A stretch of DNA of 59,264 bases from Ectocarpus siliculosus (taxonomy: Eukaryota; Sar; Phaeophyceae; Ectocarpales; Ectocarpaceae): assembly GCA_000310025.1 (NCBI GenBank), contig FN648594.1, positions 1 through 59,264 of the forward strand. The letters run 5' to 3'. Positions 21,009 to 33,140 of this stretch are shown in pieces (the stretch's first letter is position 1; every line of letters begins with the position of its first letter). Both the position numbers and the translations under genes were made by a program. The notes below the pieces were generated by a model. The model had not been told where the DNA came from. It made no database searches and worked only from the letters and a program-made list of their open reading frames with translations.

Positions 21009-21834
21009 CGTGCGCTCTCATCGGTTCAGTGTCTGAACCTGCATCTCGACCTGTTCAAAACCGCGATGAGACAGCTCCCACCGCTGCTGCTGCCGCCACC
21101 GATCCCGCCCTTCCCCAGGAGGCCACCGCCATGCCTCCTGCACCCGGTAATATAACTTTTTCGAGCAACACTTAAAGTGACGTGTTGTAGTCTCCGGGGA
21201 TGGCGGCCCCGGTAAAGTCTCCCCGAGCTATTGCTAGAGCTTTGGTTGGGGGCAGATACCAATCATTGTTGGCGTTATGCTGCCGTGGCCGACTTTGTGT
21301 ACAGCGTGCCGGCATGTAACGATGAGCTGCACGTGTGCCGGCTACACCTACTAGGTTGTTGAACGAGAAACGAGTCGCAGGAGATTTTGTGTTCTTCGGA
21401 CCCGTTCGACGGCAAATCGCTTGTTTTTTTCTACATACACCCCGTTCTTGACGACGAACTAAAAAACTTCGATCAATGTTTCCGAAACTCCGAAAGCTGC
21501 ACAGGGGTGGTGTTTGGGGACCAACTCTCTAGGCGTTTTCACGACCGTCGTTTTCACGTGCTCAAATGGTCAGCGCAATCCAACCTGGAAATCCACTCTT
21601 AAGCTGTTAATAAGGCGGAGGTTTGAAATCAAGAACTTCGAAGTGTAGACCTCTTTTGAGGGTATGGGCGCTTCAGGTGTCCCTGGCTCTCCACTCATAC
21701 CTCTATTTTATTTGGAACGCGTCTCGCCCCTTACCCAAGGCATAATGGCGGTTTCCTTTCCCCCTCCTCTCAACCGATCGAACTTCTGCCTCACCGCGCG
21801 TCCTCGCTTGTCAGGCTCTCATAAACCACAGCAG
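21009..21834. other. Non-coding stretch, no firm gene
   Basis: Just right of the gap one plus-strand frame reads NRDETAPTAAAAATDPALP then QEATAMPPAPG and stops near a possible donor (GTAATA, about 21149). It could be the end of a low-complexity exon but has no partner. The rest shows nothing I can identify. Confidence 0.25.
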
Positions 21835-24053
21835 GGCCGCTCCGATCGCGAGGAGAAAGGGGTGGTGAGCCTGAAGAACGGCGCGTGCCTGTTCCCGGGG
21901 TACGTTTCGCCGTTAGAGGCCGTTGTTGCTCTGTCTGGAGGTCTTGCTTTCTTCTTGAACATGTTTGAAGTCTGCAGTGGTATTACGCAGTGCCGGTCCA
22001 TTCGTAAGAAAACACACAATAAACCCAGGCTTAGATAAAAGGGCGTGGTAGTACGCTGAGACGCCGGTACTACATACGTGTTTCAAATAAAACCCCGTGC
22101 TCCCTCGTTGAAGCACTGCTGCATACTGGGTTTTGCTCCTGCATGGCAAGGCTGTTGTAAGAGGCAGCTGCAGCGTTGAGGATGACGGCACTCGAACGCG
22201 CTTGGTTGTTCAGATACGTATTGGTAGTCTCTTTGGTGTGCTCGGTACAGAAGGGATCAGAGGCTCGGGAGACCTCGAAAAGAAGCGCTAGTCGCACAGG
22301 GAAACGGGAGGTGGTCTAGATGTAACAATGCGTTATCTTTACTTTGAGAGATCCCACACACGCTGCGTTTTTTCATAGCTGGTCCGTACTGCGGAGTGTA
22401 TACACTGGGGACCCCAGTTTACGGACGTCGTTTGGACGTGCGTCTGCGGTATGACGTCACGATGTTGACCGCTACGTGTCTCGATGGCTGGCCTAGCGCC
22501 TCTCTTTGGCGTGGGGTTTGGCCCATAGCACTGGAGATGCATTCGAGTTGGTTGGCGGAGAAAATAGCGTGTGGCACGCCTGTAAAGCTCTTTCATGCCT
22601 ACCACTGACAGAAATAGCCTTGACATAGTGCCCTTCAGCAGTCGTGCCCCGTGTGACTAAGCAGTACGATATACCGTAGACAACAGCAACTTTTATCTCT
22701 GGCAATGCCGGGCTGACTGATGTACTACAGATGCAACACCAGGCCCTACTACGGCTTATCGAGGGGAAACCCGGTGTTTTGCTCGTCCCACAAGAAGGAT
22801 GGGATGGTACGCCTGCCGAAGGCCTCAAAGCCCCCGGAGGATGAGGCCCTCGGAAGGCAAGTAGGGGTTCCATTTCATGCTGTGGATGGTTCTTCGCTTA
22901 AACTCTCGAAGACTGACGCGTGCCTGCCATCGTCGTATGGAGAGCATGCGCACGCATTTTGACCAAAGAGGTTTCTTTTTATTTACGTACACAGTGTAGT
23001 GTACGAGCAGTTCCATGTAGAACGACGTCGCTTTTCCTTTCGATTATCGCAGCTGCTGGGTTAAGTTTTATTAGTTTGCCTAGATCAGGTTGGCCACGAC
23101 TGATGGAACGTTCTCCCCGTGTTTTTTCCAGGACAAGCCGAAAGTCTCACCCTCATATTGCTGCGAAGACCGCTCGTGTGGAACCTAAGAACGAAAGTGA
23201 ACAAGCCGCGGCGCCAGAAGAGAAACCGGCCGGGGCGGAGGAGGGTCGTGGCGCAAAACGCGAGGAGGATAACAGCAACAAGGGTGAGCTTTCGGCAGAG
23301 GGAAAGAGCACTGCTCGGAAGGCAAAGGAGTCAAAACGCGCCGCAACGGCCACCGGGCTGCCATCGTCATCGACCCTGTCCTCTCCCCCTCGGTCATCTT
23401 CAGGGCGACAAACCCCTCCCCTGTCGCGGATGGCAGAAGCTCCTGGACTCACCTCTTCCGACGAGATGAGGCTGCTGCAGGAGGCCAAGGACTCCGCACG
23501 GGCGGCGGCAGAAGCGAGCGGCTATGGCCGTAGGGCGCGAGCTCCGTCCCGCAAGTTCCTCGAGGCGTCGGGTAAGATGGTAGGAGAGAGCGCCCAGTGG
23601 ATGACCAGGGAGAAAAAGGAGGAACAGGCCAGGCTAAGCTTGACACTGAAGGAGCAGCGGAAGGCGGCGGCGGCGGCAGGGCTCAAGCCCGGAGAGGTCA
23701 TCGAAGCCGCGACCGCTGCTGGCGCCGGAGGAGACGGCAGCCGTGGTGAAAATGCCACGTCGAACGGCTCTTGGAGGAAGCTTACCCCCGCCGAAATACT
23801 GCAAGCAGCTGGTAAGATAGCCGGCGTGGGAAAGGCTCGAAGAAGTCTACCTGGGAGCACCGACACCAAACGCGCCACCACGGAGAAGCAGAGAGAAGGT
23901 CCCGCCACTGAGGCAGGGACCGGCAGGCACTTGGCGAAAAGGCGGTGCTCGAGTGCATCCGAAGTCGCCAGCGAGTCCAAGCGGGGTAGGAACCCCAAGG
24001 GTAAGGCACCGGGAGGTGGTAGGTGGCGTGGGGCCGCCGGCAGCAAAGACTGA
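21835..24053 (+). CDS. EsV-1-7 domain protein with basic Lys/Ala-rich tail
   Basis: I model three parts. The first, about 21835-21899, codes EEKGVVSLKNGACLFPG and ends in phase 2 at GTACGT; its start is uncertain. The second, 22731-22856, is entered after TACTACAG: C-N-T-R-P-Y-Y-G, C-x2-His, KKDGMVRL. The third, 23132-24053, ends in TGA. Splicing parts 1 and 2 gives CLFPG-C, completing C-x4-C-x15-C-x2-H. Part 2 joins part 3 in frame only with an AG|GCAAGTAGG donor, a GC-AG intron. Part 3 has a charged, Ala/Glu/Lys-rich region, then GRRARAPSRKFLEASGKM, SAQWMTREKKEEQARLSL, KAAAAAGLKPGEVIE and SWRKLTPAEILQAAGK. The blocks also occur in both arms. The middle is probably helical or disordered. Role unknown; EsV-1-7 relatives are regulatory. 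The His of the first part's preceding motif reads Arg here. Upstream exons are not identified. Confidence 0.65.
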
Positions 24054-26707
24054 GACCTTATCCAAGATGGAAAAGTTCGGTCTCGAGGGCACAATTGGCA
24101 GCGAGTGTAGCCGGGGGGTAGAGGCATGTTCGCAGCGCAGTGACCATAGATCGTTGCGGGACGCACGGAAATTGATTCCACCATTTTGGTGAAATACGGG
24201 TAGTCTATTTTCATCCGCTCCAATCGATGACGATACATACAGATGCCGAGTCTCTGCAGATAGAGCCAAACGACCCGTGCGTTGCAGCAGGTCCCCCCCC
24301 CCTTCCCTCGACGACCTCTCTCATTCAACTCGGCGTGCCCCCTCGTACCGGCCGTCGAGATAAGCGAAATACACGAAGTGCTTGCCGCCGTAAGGCTGCT
24401 GTGATTTGGTGAAGGTCCCCTGACTTTTAGGTGACTGGATAGTGGTCAAGACTGGGCGACAAGTCGGGACCGTAAGAGATGCGGCCAAACCAGCTGGATC
24501 GCACCAGCCGTGCAGTTGATATCAAAAAACAACATTCGCCCAGCGTGAGGAAGGAACCACGTCGTGAAGGTTTCTTAAGTAGATGCCTGGGGGTACTTCA
24601 CCAAGGTAGAGCAAGAAACTTTGCTCGGGGTAGAAATTATTCAAAATGGATCTACGCTGATCACAGTAGAGTGGGCCCGTTTTTACTCTCCATAGGTTTC
24701 ATTTGAGTGTAGGGTCTGTTCTAAAGGCCGTAGGTCGTGGCGTTGATGTATGAAATGAGTAGCACTCGGTCCTTCATTTTCCATCACAGAAGGGGATGTT
24801 GGGGTCCGTCGTGGGCAGTTGTCGAAGGATGTTGCGTGTATAGCAGGGACCGCGAGACAGGCGGGCTTGAAGACGTGGTCTAAAAGGTACAGGAAAGGAA
24901 AAGAGGGATACCCTAGGACTGTTGTGTAGCGATACGCAACAATAGTCCAAGCCTCCGGCTGGACACCTGAACGGAACCAAGAGCGTAGGTCTGGACTTCG
25001 TGGCATAGAGCTTCCCGCGACGATCGCTCGCAGCAAGACTTGACCAAGGCCGAGGAGATGATGGGGCGATCAAGTACTTGCGAGCTCAACCGAGGATGTT
25101 TTCAGCCCCCTATATCGGCTCGAGTTCTACTATGTGTTCTGAAGCTTTCTGCACTATCTGTTGCGGCGACAATACGAAGAAGCTAAACGTTGCCGATAAC
25201 TATTCTGGGTCAGCAGCATGTTTCCCCCTGATTTCCGCCGGTTTACAATCAGACGGCGTATGACGCCTAGTCTAAGCCAAACCCCGGAGCTACTCTGATT
25301 GCAGCGATTATGGGCAGTACCGCTGGCAGAGTGGAGCCCCTGAGATTGACCATGACTGCCGGGCCCAATTTTATGACGAAGGAAGAGAGACACCAACCCG
25401 CCATCAAGGGTGGCGATAGGCCTTCGACGGGCTTTTGCATACTTGCATGAACTGTTGTCTCAGCCGTGCCCGGACCGTAGCGAAACCGAGCTACGAAACA
25501 TCTAAAAGTAGAAGTAGTTTTTTGCGTGGGTAGGATCCGCACGATCCACACTCTAATACTTCATACAAATCACATACTCAATTCCGAAGAAGCTGGCAAG
25601 TCTGCGGTGTATAAGACCTTGTGCAGCCTGAAAAGGGAAACCGGCACACCTGACCTACTAGAGCTATATACCCACCCGCAGAATAAAAGAGAACCAATGC
25701 CCCAACCATATCAGGTCGCACACACCAAAATACGAAGACTGAAGACACCCAAAACAAAAGACGATACAAGGTCTACATCAATATACACCACGAGGCAATC
25801 CTGGCTCACGTTTTGACACGATCCACAGGGATGCGATTCATATCGCAATGTGAGCCAGTCAGCACATTGCCCCACCGTCTGTAAAAATCAGTACTGGTTG
25901 GTACTGATAAGGCGCACCCCGTTTCTATTCTCAGACAAAAGATCATGTACATATGTACATCTAGACCACATATGTTTACAGCACCCGGGTGTTATACAAG
26001 CTGAAGCCACTCTTTCCTACTGATGCTTTTTTCCCATCCTGGAGGGTGACGCTTGGACCTTTCAGGCCCCACCTCAACATCCAGACACTCCAGGCCGTTC
26101 TCGGCTATTGTAGAGCGGCCTCACCCGAAACCCGCGGGCTTTTTTTCACCCCGACGATCTTGTGCATCCCGAAAATACGGTGCCTGGAGCTATGCGTTGG
26201 TCAGGAGAAAGAGACACGGCGGGCGAAATATCGGTTGGAACCGGGATGGTCGAGCAGCAGGCTTGCAACGACCGAGGCGAGACGAGACGAGACGAGACGG
26301 GTCCTTGCTTGCCGCTCCTTTTGCGAGGAGTACCACTGTTGCATAGAGTAATTGATATGTCGACGTGCTGCATGAAACTGTTGACACCCCCCACGCGCAA
26401 TTTCCTTTCTGTCAGTTGTACGTGGTACTGGACCATTTGAAGAAACATCATTTTGCAACTGAAACATTATTCGCACTTTTTCCGATGGGTTCAGAACACG
26501 TCCAATGGAACTTGGTTCCGACGAGCGACCTAGCGTACGCTAACTTATTCTACCCTGTGTAGTTGAGTTCGTGGGTGACCATGAAAGCATAACGCATGAT
26601 AGGACTAGTGCTGAAAGTGGCAGGAATTGCCCGTGTTTCCCGGTTCTTCGAAATCACTCGTTGCACTAGACCGTGCTACGCCTCAGTCCTTAGACCCACA
26701 CCGGTTA
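24054..26707. other. Non-coding stretch, no supportable gene
   Basis: Just after the stop of the preceding gene another frame reads SKMEKFGLEGTIGSEC (about 24060-24110). It resembles the second half-motif at the end of the arm genes (SRTAKFGVHGIVRY) but lacks the two Cys, so it may be its decayed remnant. Otherwise only a GACGA microsatellite at 26277-26299 is notable. Confidence 0.3.
26277..26299. repeat. (GACGA)n microsatellite
   Basis: Four to five GACGA units in a row. Frames crossing it are spuriously rich in Arg/Asp/Glu/Thr. Confidence 0.85.
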
Positions 26708-26749
26708 TCGGACCCCAGCCCTGCACATACGGTACAGACCACTGCTCAC

Positions 26750-28588
26750 CAGTAGCGCACGATGCCGTGGACACCAAACTTGGCCGTCCTCGAGCAGCTG
26801 TCGAGCTCGCATACGACCTTGACAGCGCTCGTTTGTCGCCCGGCCTGCTGCACCCGGTATCTTCCCTTCTCGCTCTCGCTGGACGCACTGCTGTGTTCGA
26901 CCTGGTTCTTCTTGCGGCGTTTGAGACTGCCCTCGTTGAATGCGTTCGTGGTAGTTGAGTCTTCCTGTGAACTCATCTCAGCGCCGGAGGCCATTGTTTC
27001 TGCTGGCTTCCTCTCCGACCGATCTCCGCCATCTGAAGCGACTGGTGCCGTTTCCGGCTGCCTGCCGACAACCTGTTCATCCGTTGTTTCGGCCATGGCG
27101 GCATCGTTGCCGCGAACTTCGGATGCAGCGCCTTCCGCGGACGGTTTCTTACCGGCTGCCGGCAAGATTTCGGTCGGAGTGAGCTTGCGCCAGGAGGCTT
27201 TCGACACCCGCAATCCTCCACCGCGAATCGAAGTTCCGCCGCTTCCGAGGCCCTCCTCCTCGCTCTCAGCTCGGGCTGCAGGAGATGCGGTGGCTTCGAT
27301 GACTTCCCCGATCTTCAGCCCCGCTGCCGCCGCCGCCTTCCGCTGTGCCCGGAACCTCTTGTTGATCCTGGCCTGCTCCTCCTTCTTCTCTTTGGTCATC
27401 CACTGCGCGGTCTCGTCGGCCATCTTCCCTGAAGCCTCTAGGACCTTGCGGGACGGGACGCGCGCTCTACGACCGGAGCCACTTGCTTCTTCGTGGGCTG
27501 ACTGTCTGGCATTTTGCAGGAGCCTCATGTCGTCGGATGGGGCCAATGCCGACTGTCCTGCGGTACGCAGATGAGATGGAGACGCTGCTGTGTTCGTGCT
27601 CTTCTTCTTGTTCGTGGGTTTTCCATGACTACCGGAAGGACGCTTTGTCCCTTCCCTTTTCGCCTTCTTCTTCTTCTTCCGCTGCTGCAGACTGCCTTCC
27701 GCCGATCCGGCCTGCTCCTCGCCATCGTGCCCAGAGTCTCTATCTCCCTGATCCTTTTCGACTTCGCCGCACTTACGACGTTTTCTGTTGAACATTCAAG
27801 GGAGCCAGCGGGTCATGCCATAAGCTAGAAAAAACGGCATTTGGGTATCCCGTTGGAAGCTCAGCATTGCAGCGAAGGCTAGGCAATCGTGAACGCTGCT
27901 ACACGGCGTTATCCTCCAGCAGCTTGTGTATCGCGTGAAACAAATCGGGACGGCACTCAATCGTCGTGATTGGTCGAGACACACAAGACTCCGTCCAGTA
28001 GAGAAACAAACGAAGTCAAGCAAGGTAGTGTGTGTTGACGTCCCGGAGAAGTGTGTGCCCTAGCCCACCTTTTCAGTTCTTCTTTCTCCAGGTTTTTGGC
28101 CTCTTTCAGTAGATGCACCATCCCATCCTTCTTGTGACTGACGCAATATACGGCGCGCCCCATTGAAAGCCCGTAGTGGGGCCTGATGTCACACCTGCAG
28201 TCGACCGATTGATTCCAGCGTTGTAGCGGCCGATTGGTTGACGAAGTTTGGCCATGACAAGCCTCCCTGGGCACTGGATGTGACTACCATGCGCAACACT
28301 CATACTACATCGCCTGCACTCTATGTCTGCCTGATCGTCCGATCAGCGAAAAAACGGTTCTTTGTTTGTGGACGCAATCCTCCGAGCATCGCACCTGGTC
28401 TGCCTCTTTTTCAGAACGCTCGAAAACTTTGTGAGCACTACTGCCGTAGGCTATACCCCACCCCGAGCTTGAAATTCCCGTGCAAGACACGGGGTCCCGA
28501 CCCCTCAAAGTGACACGAATGCAGAGGCACTCACCCAGGGAACAGGCAAGGGCGATTCTTGAGGCTGACCATCTGTTTCTCCTTGTGA
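26750..28588 (-). CDS. EsV-1-7 domain protein with basic tail (arm A copy)
   Basis: Three exons on the minus strand: 28535-28588 (HKEKQMVSLKNRPCLFPG), 28069-28194 (CDIRPHYGLSMG, Cys-x2-His, KKDGMVHLLKEAKNLEKE) and 26750-27784. All joins are in phase: GG|G makes Gly before the second Cys, so CLFPG-C completes C-x4-C-x15-C-x2-H, and AG|A joins exons 2 and 3. The 1035-nt exon is acidic/basic and low complexity, with RRARVPSRKVLEASGKMADE, TAQWMTKEKKEEQARINKRF, KAAAAAGLKIGEVIEA and SWRKLTPTEILPAAGK. It ends with a second half-motif, CELDSCSRTAKFGVHG plus IVRY, then TG before GTGAGC, so the next exon would give Cys or Trp. The protein is therefore incomplete in this window. An ATG at 27795 would start a shorter frame but lies within the intron. 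Function unknown. Confidence 0.7.
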
Positions 28589-28955
28589 CTAGAACAGAAA
28601 CGTGGTCGGCTAGTGCCTGCGTACGTATGCCATTACGGGGGGCGGAGGCAATGACAAGGATAAATCGCGACGTCGCCGGGCAGTGTGGTTAATTGTCATG
28701 ATGAGTTTTTCCCCTCTCTCCCCGACAAATGCTTCACAGGGACAGTCCCCACAAAGAAATACATTCGAAAAAGCCTTGAAGGATGCACCATCTGCCTGCA
28801 GTCGCTAATCTTCCGTACAGTCATTGCGTTTTAGCCTTTCCATTCCACCATTTTGCTTCAATACGACCTTCCGGTTATCAATGTTTTGGCGCAATAGTTG
28901 TTGGGGGCACTTCGAAAATGCCCTTAAGGTCGCCGGAAACGATGCACCAACTTAC

Positions 28956-29132
28956 CGGGGTCACCGTAGCTGGGCTGGATGGTGCAGTCAGGAGCCTCGC
29001 ATTTCCTCCGGGCTGCGGCTGGTGAAAGCAAAAGGTATAGGGACCGTCGAAGTGTGTGGGGTCAAACATTATCAAACACGACACCGAGCTCGACGAACCA
29101 TAATACCCGCACTCTGCTACTGAGCCGCTACC
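28956..29132 (-). CDS. Possible divergent EsV-1-7 exon (arm A)
   Basis: A 177-nt frame runs from an ACTGCAG acceptor to a GTAAGT donor with both ends in phase 0. It codes ...AECGYYGSSSSVSCLIMFD, PTHFDGPYTFCFHQPQPGG and a Pro/Ser/Thr tail. One Cys pair is C-x15-C-x2-H, as in EsV-1-7, but the first Cys of C-x4-C is absent. The arm B copy (56834-57010) differs by one residue (Gly versus Val) in the frame that continues past the donor. It lies between the 133-nt exon and the three-exon unit on the same strand, so it may belong to the same gene. Confidence 0.4.
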
Positions 29133-30624
29133 CTGCAGTTTGCCGACGTGCGACGATTGTTGCATGGAGTGGAATCATACCCTTGTTGGTCTAAGACAGC
29201 CGACTTGGGGCGCGCGCTGAGGTGGTGTTGCAGGCAAGCTGATCGACCGACATGCGCATACAAAAGAGGCTACGTGTAGAAAGGTGACCACATAATCTAT
29301 TGTAACGTAACGCTCATCACAGGAGGAGCTTCGTACGAATTCCGCTTCTCTGTTTACTGTGGAGAGAGAACCAGATAGTCCCCCGGAGAGAGAAAGGTAG
29401 ACGAACTGTGCTCCCCCCCCCCCCCCCCGAGGTCACTGGAATAATCGATTACTATGACAACTCTCTCTTGGCCCCACAAAGGACCAAGATTAGCCAAACG
29501 CGCAAAGTTGAACATAGAAATCGTTCCCGGGCAAACTACGCGTGCCGACCATTCTTCGGCCCGATAGCCCCGCGTACACCCCCGGAACATCGGGAGAGGT
29601 CGGACAGAAGTACGAAAAACCCCGATCGCCCACTAATCGCAGTCATGGAGCTACCAATATAACAGGTTTGGGAATGACGCTGTGCGCTGTGCGCCTGGGG
29701 CGTCAGAATGCACGGAGCAAAGGAGGTTTAGGTAGGGCCACCTGTAGGGGACAGGAGGCCTCGTCCTATCCAACCCGTACCACATACCACACACACGCGA
29801 TCAACAACGGCGTCAACACTATCAGTGCCGGTGCCCGAGTCGGTTAGAAGCACAACATCGATCCGCAGCGGCTCTTCGAAATACTTTTCGGAACACGACG
29901 ACGATCGTTGTCTTACTTGTCGTGCTCGAGGGCAGCTTAGGGCCTTGAGGAGAGGAGGGGGCGGTGGTCACAGGAGTAGGGGCCGAGTCACGTGTAGCAT
30001 CACCATGCGTTTCACCAGACCCTGCACCCGGTTCAGGCACGAGGCGAATACCGTTGGGAGATCCGGAGGCGCGTCAAAGTGGTCAGTCAAGCATGCCGAG
30101 GGAAGTCGTGAAAGGTGTACTACGCCAAGCTGCCCACAAATAGGCCGCATTTCGTAATAGGGCGAATCGCTACGATACATTCACATGCGGTTACTTCACT
30201 CTCCCACCTCCAGTAGCGGTACCATTTTTGTTGCTGTTGACGGATGAACTCGACCCAGCTTTCTCCCTGAAAGCTGCGCGACGGCCGCGACGGGACGGTG
30301 CCAGAGCCGTGTGGCGCATTTAGGGGAATGCAGGCAGGCACAGCGAAGCGGGTGAGGTGAAAAATGTCACTTTCGCTGGGCAAAGGTGGCCGTTAGCACG
30401 CCCTATTATTGCTGTGCCTGAGAGAGCACCTAACGCGGCGCGAGCCTTTCGCAATCGTGATTCCATCCACGTGTAGCTCCCTTCACTGCTTCGGCCCACC
30501 GCTACACCGCAAGTGAAACGGGCACACCACATGGACGCGAACACGACGATGGCAACAGTTGGAAGCAAGCACGCTACATCATTTTGGTCAAATGCAAAAA
30601 AGCCAAGACGTGTATGATACGTAC

Positions 30625-31060
30625 CGCTGCCGTCACGGGTAGCCACCAGGAGCACGCCGTCGCGGACGGTGTACAGACCGGCTCTCTTGTGCGACTGGCA
30701 CAACGTCAGGGGGCCGTTCTTACGACCGTACCGGGGAGTCCTGGTGCACCCGGCGTGCTGCGGACCGCGGCGTAGTGAGTGGCGAATAAGGTTGGTAGGT
30801 GGGCATGGCAATGCACGAAGGGGGGAAGGGGGCTCACTAAGCTCCCTTCTCCAGGCATTCGCGAAAATAGGCGGGAACAACGTGTGTGCAAGGGCTTCAA
30901 TCTGCGCAGAAGACAACAAGAAAGGAGGTCGTGGCCGGATTCCCTCACCTTGCAGTATTCAGTCCTGGAAGCGACGGCCGGCTTCTTGTCTTCCGTCCGC
31001 GGTGGACTTATGACCCCGCCATCTTGGGGCAAGCGGCTTTCTTCGACCCCGCGCTCGCAC
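30625..31060 (-). CDS. Split EsV-1-7 motif, two exons (arm A)
   Basis: Exon 30949-31060 ends ...VASRTEYCK in phase 0 at a GTGAGG donor. After a 191-nt intron, exon 30625-30757 starts HAGCTRTPRYGRKNGP after CCGCAG and continues LTLCQSHKRAGLYTV, RDGVLLVATRDGSG, ending in phase 1 at GTACGT. Joined, Cys-Lys-His-Ala-Gly-Cys makes C-x4-C, completing C-x4-C-x15-C-x2-H across the intron. The second exon is of the 133-nt class found at 3383-3515 and 17803-17935. Upstream and downstream partners are not certain; the exon ending in phase 1 could join an exon with the phase seen at 4900-5053. Role unknown. Confidence 0.65.
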
Positions 31061-32523
31061 CTGTGCAGCGGAACAGATCCAGAAAAGATGTGGTGGAATT
31101 TCAAGTTCAATATAGCAATGGAATCGATGGAGAGGTACAGCAGTTGGGCGTTGAAAAGCAGGGCTGACTTGCCCAGTACGTTACAGAGGATGATCGGCAG
31201 GAAAACATGAACACACACACTTCCGAACCGGGATCTTACGGCAAATGAGGATACAACCATAGGACACCTGCTGTGGATGTTCTTCGTTGACGGAAGCATT
31301 CGTGGGTGGTGCTGAAACTCCTGTAGATGCCTCTGCGCCCGTGCTTTGTAGGCATAGTATACCATTAGGACTTGCAGGAGTTGACGCACTGTAGCACGTG
31401 TTCATATTCTGGCATCTCGAGCGCAGAAATCTTGAAACTACATTGTAGTGTCGAAATTGTTTGGTAGCCCTCGAGGTACGTAGTTTTTTTCATCTTAGGG
31501 GTCAGTGCTCCGTCGCCACAAAAGTCTGCCCACACTGCATACGACGCCCCCGCCCAATAAAAGTTTTTTCCCTTGAAGAAAAGCTCTATAGAAAAAAGAG
31601 TGGTTCCGTGGCGGAGGAGGGTGTCCCCCACAAACATCGAAAAAATACGTCAACTACTACAAGTTCGAAGAACCACCTTCCCATTACTTTCTCCTACCCA
31701 TACCCAGGTCCCCGCTCGCCAAGGATAGGGATGCTTTGTCATCTCTCGCACACGCCTCTGCCGCATCTACAGTACCCGTGAAGCGCACCGAACCGATTGC
31801 ACATCGTCATGCTTGGCGAGCCTGACTTGAAGCAACTGCTTTCGAGGGCTTGTGCGTTCTTATGCCAATGCGAGGTCCATGCTGAAAGGTGCGCGCTCGC
31901 AACAGGGCTTCTTGCATATGCTATCTGATGGAAGAGTAAAACAAACCCGGGCTGCAGTCGTTTTGGAGCGCCGAAACCAACTAGGAACTCTCACCAATAG
32001 CCTGTTTCAACATACACGGCAGCTCTTCTTGGCAATACTGCGGTCTACTCTCTCACCTTGCAAGTCCACGAGTCTCGGGGCCATCCTCAACAGGGAGCCC
32101 GTTCTCGTGTCCGTCGGGTGGGCGGGTTTCCGCAGGTGGAGTTGCCGAGAAAACAATGGTCTGCAGTCGTCTTCTCCAGTCATCGCCTGATTGGACAGCG
32201 TGGAAGGGTCACCGTCGGTAGTATGGCGTGCGAGGAGGGCGGCAGGCAAGAACAAAGCATGTTGCACGTATCAGTGAGGGCCGAGAGGGACGAATTCTAT
32301 CCCGACCCTTTCGAGATGCTGGCCAAAAGCGACGACCTAATTCTCTCGGTTCCTCGACATAAACTATACCACTCACTTCGTTCCTTGATCACCAATTGCG
32401 GGGGAATTCAGTCAAAAGTGTTGCGGGCGGTCATCTAGGGCAATACAGGGATGAGAACGCTAACTCCCAACCTCGATCGCCACGTAGCAAAACGTCGGAA
32501 GACGTCCAGCAGAACCTCGAATG

Positions 32524-32685
32524 TCACAGCAGAGAGTCCAAAACATCAGTGTCACCTTCTCTGGAGAATGTCTCTTCGTACGATCGTGCTACAGGGGGAG
32601 ACATTGGCCCTGCCTTGAGGGCCGGGCCTGCATGGCCAAGATCTTCTTCACGAGCAGAATCGGACGGAGCTGTAGACCACGCAGG
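32524..32685 (-). CDS. Possible terminal exon (arm A), weak
   Basis: The frame STAPSDSAREEDLGHAGPAL, KAGPMSPPVARSYEETFS and EGDTDVLDSLL ends at TGA; a GTCTACAG acceptor-like site precedes it. The arm B copy (53278-53439) keeps the frame with few residue changes. The acidic end looks protein-like. I found no convincing upstream exon, and a preceding possible donor would leave only a 30-nt intron, so the model is unsure. Confidence 0.25.
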   Translation of the reverse strand, partial: PAWSTAPSDSAREEDLGHAGPALKAGPMSPPVARSYEETFSREGDTDVLDSLL

Positions 32686-32974
32686 GTAGGTGCCGCGACC
32701 TGTAAACAATAGTACGCGTGCCCAAGCGGGACGCCGTGCTTAGTGCGAGGCAGACACGCTTCTTGTGACCGTGTCCGTGTCTCTTGGACTCGAAATGGCG
32801 AGGTACGAAGCAGCATGCGACCACGCCAGCCGCGATAACACTCCCGCGGAGATCACAGTGGATACCAAAGCCGTACAACACCTGTCGCCCCGGTGTATCG
32901 TTTGGCAACCTCGTCCTTCCTGCTGTCTACACAGGTTGCGTTTATGGGCTTGTTCTCTCCAGCGAAAAAAAACG

Positions 32975-33140
32975 CAGTGTGGGCGTGGATAGAGCGCACT
33001 CGTGAGCAATCAAAAGCTGAGGAAGGAACTGCTGAATCCTTCTCGCGTTCAAATTGTAGACGAGCACCGCAGGGGGGAAGGCGGAGAAAAAAAATACTCG
33101 CGTGTTTAACTTTCCCCTGTGTGACCCCGGCTGACGTGCT
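32975..33140 (+). repeat. SINE-like dispersed repeat, arm A copy
   Basis: GGGCGTGGATAGAGCGC, GAACTGCTGAATCCTTCTCG, GAGCACCGCAGGGGGGAAGG and CCTGTGTGACC occur in the same order as in the 18606-18770 copy. The inverted arm carries the same sequence at 52826-52991, so the insertion predates the duplication or its last homogenisation. Confidence 0.55.

Noticed and set aside
26746-27574. A long open frame on the plus strand (about 270 codons) opposite the arm A gene
   Set aside because: It is the antisense shadow of the conserved minus-strand exon; the same happens at 58344-59210 and 23522-24328.
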